NCBI GenBank assembly: GCA_023417655.1
Contig: JAEZFD010000049.1
Span: 72,198 to 136,197 of the forward strand
Length of the DNA: 64,000 nt
Source: Planctomycetota bacterium
Lineage (GTDB): Bacteria > Planctomycetota > Planctomycetia > Planctomycetales > Planctomycetaceae
Reading direction: 5' to 3'
Position numbers and translations under genes: made by a program
In this document: one piece after another, positions 28,403-36,860 of the stretch
Position numbering within the stretch: the first letter of the stretch is position 1
Layout of the letters: the number at the start of each line of letters is the position of its first letter
The notes under the pieces: generated by a model
What the model saw: the letters and a program-made list of their open reading frames with translations, nothing else
The model's database searches: none
Told to the model about the DNA's origin: nothing

Positions 28403-29584
28403 ATGTCCATGCAAACGCTCGTTTCGCCACTAGGCAGTCTTGCTGCCAGCAAAACGCGCGATGGTTGGTATCTCGTCGGGTGCCTTCCACCGCTGCGAAC
28501 ACTGACTCACATCAAGATCGATTCGCCTGCGTTCGTCATTGGACGGAAAGCTGAATCCGATCTGCAGATCGCATCTCAATGCGTCTCTGCGCGCCACGCT
28601 GAGGTGTTACAGATTGGGCCCCACCTGTTCCTGCGTGACCTTGGCAGCACGAATGGAACCTATCTGAATCGTCGGCAGGTGCGACAGCCGACCCCGATTG
28701 CGGATGGCGATCATATCGAAATTGCGAACGTTGAATTCAGAGTCGAATTCCGGCCGGCCGAAGTGACGCCGTCCCGATCGGATCTGGATGCACTGAAGAA
28801 GACCGCTCAGGCAGTTGACGTTCTCGAATCAAACTGGGTTCTCAGCCAGTTCAATCTGCTTCTCCAGAGCCGCGAGGTTGTTCCGTCGTATCAGCCAATC
28901 ATCTCGCTGTCGAATCGCAAAGTGATTGGCTACGAGTCACTTGCACGGACCGGGTTGATTGGTCTTGAGAATCCGGCCGAGATGTTCCGGACTGCAGAAC
29001 TCGTCAATCGGGAAATCGAGCTGAGCCTGATCTGTCGCCGCAAAGCACTGGAGTGCGGGACATTTCTGTCGCCGTCGGTCAGCCTGTTCATGAATACCCA
29101 CAGTCATGAAAGTTTGGAAGTCGACGTTCTTCCGTCGCTGCTGGAATTGAAACGACTGCACCCCAATCGAAATCTGGTCATCGAGATCCACGAAGGTGCG
29201 ATTAACGATCCGGCTCTGATGCTGGAGTTCTGCCGGTCGGTGCGAGAGCATGGCTTCAAAGTCGCCTATGACGACTTCGGAGCCGGACAGTCACGATTGC
29301 TGGAACTCGTAAAAGCTCCACCTGACTTCCTGAAGTTCGATGCCTGCCTGATCCGCGACGTCCAGGACTCCAATCCTTACCAGTGGCGAATGCTGAAGAT
29401 GCTCGTCGGAATGTGTAACGACGCTTCAATCACCACCATTGCCGAAGGAATAGAAACCGAAGCCGAACGGGACGCCTGTACCGAACTCGGATTCGATCTG
29501 GGACAAGGCTATTACTTCGGACGCCCGAAGCCTGCCTCCGCCTATCCGTCCCTGTCCGATTCTCCGACGCGGAAGTTCAGCTGA
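28403..29584 (+). CDS. FHA-EAL fusion, probable c-di-GMP phosphodiesterase
   Basis: This 393-aa soluble protein joins an N-terminal FHA domain (about residues 40-110: FVIGRKAESDLQIAS, then SARH and DLGSTNGTYLN, all phosphothreonine-binding signatures) to a C-terminal EAL domain (about 160-385). EAL motifs are mostly intact: ESLART in place of EAL, FMNTHSHE, VIEIHEGAI, VAYDDFGAGQS, FLKFDACLI and EGIETEAERDA with LGQGYYFGRP. The metal-binding Asp pair and Lys are present, so c-di-GMP hydrolysis is plausible. The FHA domain suggests control by Ser/Thr phosphorylation, and a soluble kinase lies at 61.0-61.8 kb, though no link is shown. No GGDEF domain is present. Confidence 0.92.
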   Translation: MSMQTLVSPLGSLAASKTRDGWYLVGCLPPLRTLTHIKIDSPAFVIGRKAESDLQIASQCVSARHAEVLQIGPHLFLRDLGSTNGTYLNRRQVRQPTPIADGDHIEIANVEFRVEFRPAEVTPSRSDLDALKKTAQAVDVLESNWVLSQFNLLLQSREVVPSYQPIISLSNRKVIGYESLARTGLIGLENPAEMFRTAELVNREIELSLICRRKALECGTFLSPSVSLFMNTHSHESLEVDVLPSLLELKRLHPNRNLVIEIHEGAINDPALMLEFCRSVREHGFKVAYDDFGAGQSRLLELVKAPPDFLKFDACLIRDVQDSNPYQWRMLKMLVGMCNDASITTIAEGIETEAERDACTELGFDLGQGYYFGRPKPASAYPSLSDSPTRKFS

Positions 29585-29641
29585 TCGGATTGTTGATCCT
29601 CGAATGGCCTGATCCTCGAGCCACAAATTGAAATCCACTCT

Positions 29642-29669
29642 GGCGGGTGACTTCTTCAGAAGCCCCGCC
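29642..29669. terminator. Hairpin between convergent genes, possible bidirectional terminator
   Basis: GGCGGG (29642-29647) pairs with CCCGCC (29664-29669), and inside it CTTCT pairs with AGAAG. It lies between the convergent FHA-EAL and methyltransferase genes. No T-run follows on either strand, so termination would be factor-dependent or weak. Confidence 0.45.
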
Positions 29670-29708
29670 TGAGTTGTTAGATGACGATGGGATTATAGGA
29701 TTTCGATT

Positions 29709-30440
29709 TCAGTGGGGCTGAACTGTTGTCCCGTGCCGGAGCACGAGGATCTGGAACTCCCCTGACTGAACGGCATTCAGCACATCGCCCTGAGCATTGC
29801 GCAGCTCCAGCTGGAAGCCGCGAGCACGTGCCTTCTCGTAGAAGAACTGGGATTGATAACGCCCTGGGTCTCCGAGCCAGCAGACACCCTCTGGTGCGAG
29901 CAGTTTCTGAATTGCGTCCAGCAGCGCCTCGTGCAGGGCCGCGTCGTACGTCACTTCGCATCCGAGCAGTACAGGGAACTGGCGTGCTTCGACGTTGCGC
30001 CAGTCGAGAAACAACAGTTCTGGGTCAGCCAACTGGTTCAATCTGCAGTTCAGCCGACACATGTGCAGCGCTGTGTGGTCATAATCGCTGAACGTGACCT
30101 GATCTCCCCGAGCCGCAGCAGCGAGCCCGACCAGACCGATTCCAGCTCCCAGTTCTAATACATGCGTCCCGACCGGCCAAGGGGCATTCAGGACCGCCTG
30201 AGCCATCGGAATCGATGAAGGCCAAAGGAACGCCCAATACGGCATGTAATCGTGCCGAGCGTTCTCTTCATGCACCTTCTCATCGTCGAGGAACAGATCG
30301 GGATTGGAAGGCCGCGCCATTCGCAGTGTGCGGTCACCGACGGCAATGTCGACCTGCTGCCAACCGCCGGGGATGACGGGCAGGGAATCTGGATCCAGCG
30401 GAAGTTCTGGAAAAGCGGAGGCTGTGGGATCTGTGGGCAT
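29709..30440 (-). CDS. SAM-dependent methyltransferase, METTL/lysine-type
   Basis: This 243-aa protein is a class I methyltransferase of the Methyltransf_16 type (relatives methylate lysines of ETF-beta and other proteins). The SAM-binding motif is HVLELGAGIGLVGLAAAARG near residue 90, followed by VTFSDYDHTALHMCRLN and LLFLDWRN, and the post-motif segment FPVLLGCEVTYDA near residue 155. PYWAFLWPSSIPMAQAV near residue 67 matches the conserved Trp/Pro entry segment of this family. The target is unknown. It is divergent from the recombinase gene. Confidence 0.85.
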   Translation of the reverse strand: MPTDPTASAFPELPLDPDSLPVIPGGWQQVDIAVGDRTLRMARPSNPDLFLDDEKVHEENARHDYMPYWAFLWPSSIPMAQAVLNAPWPVGTHVLELGAGIGLVGLAAAARGDQVTFSDYDHTALHMCRLNCRLNQLADPELLFLDWRNVEARQFPVLLGCEVTYDAALHEALLDAIQKLLAPEGVCWLGDPGRYQSQFFYEKARARGFQLELRNAQGDVLNAVQSGEFQILVLRHGTTVQPH

Positions 30441-30619
30441 TGAGTCTTGCGGTGTTTTGCTAATAGTGGCTGACTGCTCTCGCTGGGTTGAGTGTAACGG
30501 ATGCCGTCTCGAAAGCCTTGGATGTTGGCTCTGATCTGGGAAACGTCATACAGACGACCTGCCGCTGGACGGATACATTCAATGAGATCTTCTCTTGTTC
30601 CGTCTGGAGTGACGATTCG

Positions 30620-31567
30620 ATGCCTCCACGCCGTCGCCCCCCGGTGTCCGGTCAAACGGCCACCATCCCTGCGCTGCACCCCGGCCAGTACCGCGAGTCA
30701 TTTCTCCGGTATCTGGAAGCTGAGTGCGGGATGTCGCGGAATACCGTCGCTGCCTATCGCGTCGATCTGCAACAGTTCATTGAATGGGCCGAGGCGGAGA
30801 AAATTGGATCGGTCCTCGATGTGAACCTGCAGGTGCTGGCGGGGTTCGTCGAAGCGCTCCACGCCCGAGACTTGAAAGCGACGACCATTGCGCGACGGCT
30901 GGTGGCGCTGAAGATGTACTTCCGTTACCTCGTGTTGGAAGGGGTGATCGCCGAGAGCACGGTTGACCTGCTGTCGTCTCCCAAACTTTGGCGCTACCTG
31001 CCAACGGTTCTGAGCCCGGAGATGGTCGACCGGTTGCTGGACTCCCCTGGCTGGGCTGATCAGTTTCCGCAACGCGATCGGGCAGTTCTGGCCATGCTTT
31101 ATGCGACGGGGTGTCGTGCCTCTGAGATTTCCGGCATGAAGGTCTCTGCCCTGAATCTCGAGCAGAATTTCTGCCGTTGTCTGGGGAAGGGAAACAAAGA
31201 GCGAATCGTGTCGCTGAATCCCGTTGCTGTTCGCGCGGTGCAGAACTACCTGTCACGAGAACGCCCCAAGCAGACGCGGTTCCGCGAGTCGGAAAGTCTG
31301 TTCCTCACTCGGACCGGGCGGCCGTTGACGAGAATCAACATTTGGCATCTGGTGAAGAAATACGCCCAGCGCGCCGGGTGCGGTTCGAAGATCAGTCCGC
31401 ACACCTTGCGTCACAGCTTTGCTACACACATGCTGGCTGGGGGCGCTGAAATCCGTGCTCTGCAGGAGCTGCTCGGACATGCCAGCATCCGGACGACGCA
31501 GATCTATACCCAGGTTGAACACAGCCGCCTGAAGGCGATTCACGCCAAGTGCCATCCGCGAGGGTAA
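30620..31567 (+). CDS. XerC/XerD-type tyrosine recombinase
   Basis: This 315-aa protein (from the ATG at 30620; the frame is open from 30488 but adds no family sequence) has the SAM-like core-binding domain (FLRYLEAECGMSRNTVAAYR) and the catalytic domain. The active-site residues are visible: Arg in TGCRASEISGMK, Lys in GKGNKERIV, HTLRHSFATHML, the His in LGHASIRTTQ and the Tyr in IYTQVEHS. The spacing and length match XerD, which resolves chromosome dimers at dif. GGAG lies ten bases upstream of the ATG. I leave C or D undecided. Confidence 0.93.
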   Translation: MPPRRRPPVSGQTATIPALHPGQYRESFLRYLEAECGMSRNTVAAYRVDLQQFIEWAEAEKIGSVLDVNLQVLAGFVEALHARDLKATTIARRLVALKMYFRYLVLEGVIAESTVDLLSSPKLWRYLPTVLSPEMVDRLLDSPGWADQFPQRDRAVLAMLYATGCRASEISGMKVSALNLEQNFCRCLGKGNKERIVSLNPVAVRAVQNYLSRERPKQTRFRESESLFLTRTGRPLTRINIWHLVKKYAQRAGCGSKISPHTLRHSFATHMLAGGAEIRALQELLGHASIRTTQIYTQVEHSRLKAIHAKCHPRG

Positions 31568-31595
31568 GTCACTGCTGTCTCAAGTCTCTTCCGGA

Positions 31596-33407
31596 TTACT
31601 TTCCGGAGCCGAGGTAGGAGCGGTCGATGCCCAGCAGGACTCGCAGGCTGGTTGAGATCGTTCCCAGTGCGATTCCGATCATGATCGCGCGGTTCCCGGC
31701 GGTGTTGAAGATCGACATGATGTAGACCATCAGGTTGTCCATCTTCAGAAACGAGAGTGACTCAGGCAGCCAGTTGGTCAGGGCCGGTCCGGCAGATGTC
31801 CTTCCCAGCAGGATCAGGAAGGCCGTCCCGAGCAGCAGGATCGCTTCAAGATTCTTTGCTCGGAATGCCCGATACGCAGCCGACGCAACATAGAAAGCGA
31901 GTACCGCAAAGGTCGTCGTCAGCAGCGGCTGATAGACGTACTCGTACAGCCACCAGAACGGGCTTCCCTGTGCTGTGTAGTTGCCTGACCACGGGTACTT
32001 TACCTGCTGCGACGCAATGAACAGGTCGCTCACTGATTTGCGGAAACGGTACTGAGCCCGAATTGGATCCAGCAGGAAATTGATCTGTCCGGTGGTGAGT
32101 GGACCTTCTTCCATCAAGCGGAATGCCAGCCCGCGATGCTGCTCGGCGAGTGTTGGCTGCTGGTTGAGATACGCTGTGACCGCTTCCAGCTGTCTGGGAG
32201 TGATCGGTCCAGCCGCAACGAGTCGGGCACTCAGATCAGCCCCCGTCATGACCTCCGAATTGACGTAGTCCGTTACGGCTTGTTGTTGAGCCTCGTTGAG
32301 TGTCTGCGGTGGTGGAGCAGGAGTCTTGAGCGGCGGGTTAGCAATTCCTGCCTTCAGGTCCTCCAGCAGTTCACAGGCCGAGCGATCCTTTGGCTGCAGA
32401 ATTCCTGCCGTGTTGATCGCAGCAATGAACTGATCCGCCTTCCAGTCCGCATCGAAAAAGTTGTTGAAGACCTGCAGCTGGGCTTCATTGAGGGGGCCCT
32501 GATCCTGGATTTGGCTCAACAGGGATTCACGCGCCGACGGGGTCAACGGTCTTGCACGGACCACATTCGACCAAGGACCGACGATCTGAGCCCGCATTTC
32601 TTCTGTCAGCGGCCCGTGAACTTCGAGAACGTCATCATTGAACGTCAGCGTTTCAGCAGCACTCTCAGGAATCGAGAAGCCATCAGGAACATCAGTCAGC
32701 TTGCGTGCCGTGGGCCGGTTGGCGAGTTCGAAGAGCTGATCTACTGCCTGTGGATGTTCTGGCAGAATCGAGCCGAGTGCGGCTTTGTCATCGGTCGACA
32801 TGCGGCCTTCGAAGAACAGAGCCCGCTGATTGACATCATAGCGGACTCGTCCGGCGAGTTCCTGCGGAGCCTGAGCCAGTGCGAACAGCTTCTCGACGTC
32901 ACACTTCCAACTTTGAATGTCCTGATAACCGGCGAGATCGTCGCGTTGATTTGATGACATCCATCCCTGAAAGACAAGTTCTCCATTCTCTTCACGAACG
33001 TTCATTGCGACGGACTTCGGCAGTGGCTCGCCGTCACCTCGTTCAGGAATCGAAGCGGTGATCCTGAACTCAGGCATCGCACTCAACGGCAACTTGACCA
33101 TTGAGCTCCCGTACGCCTCGGGCCCGGGCTCCGGCGGACAGCCGACCTTGAACATGCCGAGAAGCAGCATGACCACGAAGGAAATCAGCGTGATCGCAGA
33201 GTAGCCCCAGCCGGCGTGTTGGTTGCTGATGTTCCGCAGATGCAGACGCAAGAGATTGCCGCCACCCAGCACGAAGGCGATGGAGGCGAGAATATCGAAC
33301 CAGATTGCGACTTCTTCACCGGCACTTTGCCAGGCGGGAATGAAGACAGAAACGACGAGGACCAATCCACTGAGCGCTGTGATCAACAGTGGGATCGTTC
33401 GTTTCAT
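31596..33407 (-). CDS. Membrane protein with repeated GPLT modules
   Basis: This 603-aa protein has three N-terminal membrane segments (about residues 5-27, 38-58 and 70-88), a long central soluble part, and three C-terminal segments (about 500-585). I do not recognise a family. The central part is repetitive: a short strand, a turn and a helix recur as VFQGWMSSNQRDDL, FFEGRMSTDDKAAL, EVHGPLTEEMRAQI, RPLTPSARESLL, GPLNEAQLQVF, GPITPRQLEAV and GPLTTGQINFL. The repeat spacing is uneven. Such arrays often bind proteins or peptidoglycan, but nothing here tells which. It converges with the recombinase gene. Confidence 0.8.
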   Translation of the reverse strand: MKRTIPLLITALSGLVLVVSVFIPAWQSAGEEVAIWFDILASIAFVLGGGNLLRLHLRNISNQHAGWGYSAITLISFVVMLLLGMFKVGCPPEPGPEAYGSSMVKLPLSAMPEFRITASIPERGDGEPLPKSVAMNVREENGELVFQGWMSSNQRDDLAGYQDIQSWKCDVEKLFALAQAPQELAGRVRYDVNQRALFFEGRMSTDDKAALGSILPEHPQAVDQLFELANRPTARKLTDVPDGFSIPESAAETLTFNDDVLEVHGPLTEEMRAQIVGPWSNVVRARPLTPSARESLLSQIQDQGPLNEAQLQVFNNFFDADWKADQFIAAINTAGILQPKDRSACELLEDLKAGIANPPLKTPAPPPQTLNEAQQQAVTDYVNSEVMTGADLSARLVAAGPITPRQLEAVTAYLNQQPTLAEQHRGLAFRLMEEGPLTTGQINFLLDPIRAQYRFRKSVSDLFIASQQVKYPWSGNYTAQGSPFWWLYEYVYQPLLTTTFAVLAFYVASAAYRAFRAKNLEAILLLGTAFLILLGRTSAGPALTNWLPESLSFLKMDNLMVYIMSIFNTAGNRAIMIGIALGTISTSLRVLLGIDRSYLGSGK

Positions 33408-33493
33408 GATGAGAGTAAACTCGCAGGGGACATGGTGAGGGCATGACCAACGCGTCGGTCGGACTCACAGCCTCCGACCGTCGCGTTCTGAGT

Positions 33494-34567
33494 TTACCGC
33501 ACAGGAGCCAGTGTCGCGACATCGATCAGGCAACCCTGGCGAATGCTCTCTGCTTCGGCGTAACAGATCTTCAGGGCGTCCATGGCGGTCTCTGCGGCGA
33601 GAGTGGCAGGAATCGTCCCTGTTGTCAGAGCATTGACTGCGGCCTGAATTTCATCAGTGAACGCGGCACACCATTCCGTTCCGCCTGCCGGAGTCGGCGT
33701 CGTGATTCCCTCAGATCGGGTGATCAGCGTCAGCGGACGGTTCACGACCCATTGATCGCCATAGCTGCCTGCGTCGAACTGAATCGTGGCGTCGTCAAGG
33801 AAGATCTCGAAGCTGTGAGCAAACTTCAGATCCGGTGCTGCAATGCCGCCGCTGATCGCGCTGACGGAGAGGTCTGGATCGGCGAACCCATATTGGGTGC
33901 TGACATGATTCACAAAGTCATCTTTGAGGAGCCCGCGGGAGTAAACCGTCTTCGGGGCTCCGAACAGCACATGCAGATAGTGATTGTCATGGATGTGGAG
34001 ATCGATTCCCCAACCACCGAGACGACGGAAGTCACTGATGTCGGCGGACCACGCAGGCGGAGCGATGACCCGACGGAAGGCCGCGCCTCGGACCGGGCCG
34101 TACTTCCCGGATTCAATCTGCTCACGGACCCAGCGGAACTCTGGGAAGAATGGAAGGACGTGTGCGACGAGAAGAAGTTTGCCGGATTCTTTCGCGGCAG
34201 CCAGCATGCGTTCGGCGGCAGCGAGTTCGATGGCAAGCGGCTTCTCAACAAGGACGTGCTTGCCGGCCTTGAGAGCGGCGACTGTCATTTCTTCATGCTG
34301 GTCCGTCGGCAGACAGATGTGCACGAGATCAATGTCCGGGTCGGCGAGCAGTTCACTCGTTTCGCGATACTTCTTGATGCCAGTCAGATCAGTCGTGCTG
34401 CTGCCGCGCGGGCCGAAGTTCCCCTGGATGTCCGACCAGTCCCCCGCGAGTTTCTTCTCACTGCGAGTCGCGATTGCGGCGACCTGAGCTCCGGTCACCT
34501 GCTTATAGGCTTCGAAGTGAGTCATGCCCATGAAGCCAAGACCGATGATGCCGCTGCGAATCGTCAT
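33494..34567 (-). CDS. Gfo/Idh/MocA-family oxidoreductase
   Basis: This 357-aa enzyme has an N-terminal NAD(P) Rossmann domain (IRSGIIGLGFMGMTHFEAY, residues 3-21, with GLGFMG as the dinucleotide motif), the conserved HVLVEKPLAIELAAAERM near residue 95 with the catalytic Lys, and a C-terminal substrate domain. Members oxidise or reduce sugars and cyclitols. The start at 34567 is preceded by AGGAG at good spacing; the 34600 start adds a non-family tail. Planctomycetes hold many paralogues and this one lies next to a PQQ-propeller gene on the other strand. The substrate is unknown. Confidence 0.93.
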   Translation of the reverse strand: MTIRSGIIGLGFMGMTHFEAYKQVTGAQVAAIATRSEKKLAGDWSDIQGNFGPRGSSTTDLTGIKKYRETSELLADPDIDLVHICLPTDQHEEMTVAALKAGKHVLVEKPLAIELAAAERMLAAAKESGKLLLVAHVLPFFPEFRWVREQIESGKYGPVRGAAFRRVIAPPAWSADISDFRRLGGWGIDLHIHDNHYLHVLFGAPKTVYSRGLLKDDFVNHVSTQYGFADPDLSVSAISGGIAAPDLKFAHSFEIFLDDATIQFDAGSYGDQWVVNRPLTLITRSEGITTPTPAGGTEWCAAFTDEIQAAVNALTTGTIPATLAAETAMDALKICYAEAESIRQGCLIDVATLAPVR

Positions 34568-34755
34568 TGTGATCTCCTGAAGTCGTCGGAACGCCGCCAA
34601 CCTATCAGAGCATCAGAGCGGACTCAACCGGCGTGCTTTGCAAAGCGGCATTTTGCTGTTACCAATCAGGGTCGCCGCGAGTGAAGTCATGTTTTCTGCG
34701 CAGCCGTTGCAATTTGAATGTCACTCCTGCGCGCTGTTCTGTCAGGGCTCGGATT

Positions 34756-36261
34756 ATGAATCTGCGGTTTCTTCAGCTGGTCTTCTTTACTGTTTTATTG
34801 GCGACATCATGGTGCTGTCGTCCTGCGAAGGAACCACCTGCTGTCGATCCTCAGGTTCCGGTCGAACCTACCCTCAAAGTGTCGAAAGCTCCGACGGCCT
34901 CGAAGGCGGCTGGAGAAGACTGGCCCTGCTTTCTGGGGCCGAATCACGACGGAACATCACGAGAGACAGGGCTGCTCGACAAGTGGCCTGAGCAGGGGCC
35001 TCCGCTGGTGTGGACTCAGTCGGTCGGTTCTGGTTACAGCGCTCCCAGTGTTCAGGGGGCACTCGCTGTACTGCATCATCGGCGAGGGGATGAAGAGATT
35101 GTCGAAGGGTTTGATGCTGCGACGGGAAAGTCTCAGTGGGAATGGCGTTATCCCAGTCGATTCCGTGACCCATATGGATACAGCAACGGGCCTCGCTGCA
35201 GTCCCATCCTGAAAGGAAATCGCTGCTACACGCTGGGAGCGGAAGGAAAGCTCCTCTGTCTGGATCTGGAAACCATCAAGCCGGTCTGGGAACGGGACCT
35301 TCATTCCCAGTTTCAGATCCCGGACTCCTTCTTCGGGATCGGAGCTACGCCTGTCCTCGATGGTGACCGGTTATATGTCGCTGTCGGAGGTCAGCCGAAC
35401 TCTGGTGTCGTCGCCTTCGATGCGAATACCGGTGACGTGCTATGGGAGAACGGAGGCAAGTCGACATGGGATGGGGCCGAGACCGGATGGTCAGGCGATC
35501 CTGTCTACCACTGGGAAGGAGACGAGATGATCGTCAGTTACGCGTCTCCTCAACTGGCAACAATTCACGGTCAACGCCACCTGTTGTGTTTCCTTCGCCA
35601 TGGACTCCTTTCCCTTGATCCTGAGACCGGCAAAGAGCGCTTCCACTTCTGGTTTCGATCACGTACGCATGAGTCCGTCAACGCGGCTCAACCAGTCATT
35701 GTGGATGACACCATTCTGCTCGGAGCCGCCTATCGTGTGGGATCTGTTTGCCTGAAAGTTTCTCCGTCCGGTACCGAGGTGGAAACGATCTGGAAAGATC
35801 CCCGCCTGCTCTCGACTCACTGGTCGACGTCGCTGTACCTGGACGGTTGCTATCTGGGATTCAGCGGACGCCACGAGAACGAAGGGGCGCTTCAATGTGT
35901 GGATGCGAAGACAGGTAAGCTGCGCTGGCAGACGAGTGGCTGGGACTCAGACCGGGAACTGCAACAAGGCCCCGGCGAGTCGGTGATTGATGCAGCCAGC
36001 GGCCAGCAAATTCCCTGGCCGTTCTATGGTCGCGGCTCGGCGATCATGGCCGATGGCAAGTTGATTGTTCTCGCGGAACGAGGGACATTGGCGTTGCTCA
36101 CTGCAACTGCAGAGAAGTGGGAAGAACGATCCCGGGTTGCTGCCCCGAGGATGAAATATCCGTGCTGGGCCGCACCAGTTCTTTCGCGTGGTCGTCTGTA
36201 TTTGAGGTCGGATGATGCGATGACTTGCCTGCAAGTGTCGAAGGTTGATGCAGGTGATTGA
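34756..36261 (+). CDS. Exported PQQ-like beta-propeller protein
   Basis: This is about 501 aa from the ATG at 34756 (an earlier in-frame start at 34633 adds a basic, unlikely leader). A signal sequence of about 18 residues ends in the Cys pair TSWCCRP; the lipobox is poor because Trp precedes Cys, so a plain secretory signal is more likely. The body is a PQQ-binding-like propeller: GPNHDGTSRETGL, VEGFDAATGKSQWEW, YTLGAEGKLLCLDL, and VAFDANTGDVLWENGG. Such proteins in planctomycetes rarely bind PQQ and often act as periplasmic interaction scaffolds. A 58-aa gene lies downstream. Confidence 0.9.
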   Translation: MNLRFLQLVFFTVLLATSWCCRPAKEPPAVDPQVPVEPTLKVSKAPTASKAAGEDWPCFLGPNHDGTSRETGLLDKWPEQGPPLVWTQSVGSGYSAPSVQGALAVLHHRRGDEEIVEGFDAATGKSQWEWRYPSRFRDPYGYSNGPRCSPILKGNRCYTLGAEGKLLCLDLETIKPVWERDLHSQFQIPDSFFGIGATPVLDGDRLYVAVGGQPNSGVVAFDANTGDVLWENGGKSTWDGAETGWSGDPVYHWEGDEMIVSYASPQLATIHGQRHLLCFLRHGLLSLDPETGKERFHFWFRSRTHESVNAAQPVIVDDTILLGAAYRVGSVCLKVSPSGTEVETIWKDPRLLSTHWSTSLYLDGCYLGFSGRHENEGALQCVDAKTGKLRWQTSGWDSDRELQQGPGESVIDAASGQQIPWPFYGRGSAIMADGKLIVLAERGTLALLTATAEKWEERSRVAAPRMKYPCWAAPVLSRGRLYLRSDDAMTCLQVSKVDAGD

Positions 36262-36435
36262 ATGTGGGTCAGGATTGTCTCATCCACCTGTCTGCGCGTT
36301 CTTGGAATGGTCGACGTATTTTCAGTTGGCGAGACCCGAAGGCCGTTGCTATAGTCCCACAACCAAATCTGCTACTGACACATTCAATCGTCAGCGGCAT
36401 CGCAACACAGCTGTCCTGCTTCTCGGAGATTCGTG

Positions 36436-36612
36436 GTGCAAGAGCATCTCATTGAATTGCGCATCGGTGAAACTCTTCAGGTTGGACAGTACAAGGTGAC
36501 GGTGATTGACGTTGATGGCGATGAGTTGTGTGTGCAGATCGATGGCCACGACGACGATGATTTCTCAAACGACGGTCTGTCGTTGAATGATCTGCTGGAA
36601 ACGGCTGTCTAG
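36436..36612 (+). CDS. Small CsrA-like protein, 58 aa
   Basis: A 58-codon frame with a GTG start (36436; GTG at 36433 also possible) has GGAG seven bases upstream. Residues 5-37 align with the CsrA core: LIELRIGETLQVG matches LILTRRVGETLMIG of Escherichia coli CsrA, and VTVIDVDGDELCVQI matches VTVLGVKGNQVRIGV. The C-terminal CsrA segment with the RNA-binding VHREE part is missing; instead there is an acidic tail HDDDDFSNDG ending in LNDLLETAV. It is either a degenerate CsrA-like protein or chance similarity in a short beta-rich domain. It lies 174 bp after the PQQ-propeller gene. Confidence 0.6.
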   Translation: MQEHLIELRIGETLQVGQYKVTVIDVDGDELCVQIDGHDDDDFSNDGLSLNDLLETAV

Positions 36613-36860
36613 TTCAGCCGTCTGATTTCAGCCCGATGTCCGGCGCACTGCTGTCCGCCGCGCTGGCTTTGAGTACCCGGTTGATTTCTGCGCACGGCTC
36701 TCCGTGTCTTGCCGCATACAGAGCGGCGGATGCCGGCAGATTGAGATTCCGGCAGGGCGAAGCTCAGCCGATTCTTTCCGATTCAGATCGCTGCGCCAGC
36801 GGCGGCGCAAGAACGTGACTCGCGCACTTCGATGTTCTGACAACTTTTCCGCAAACGGCT

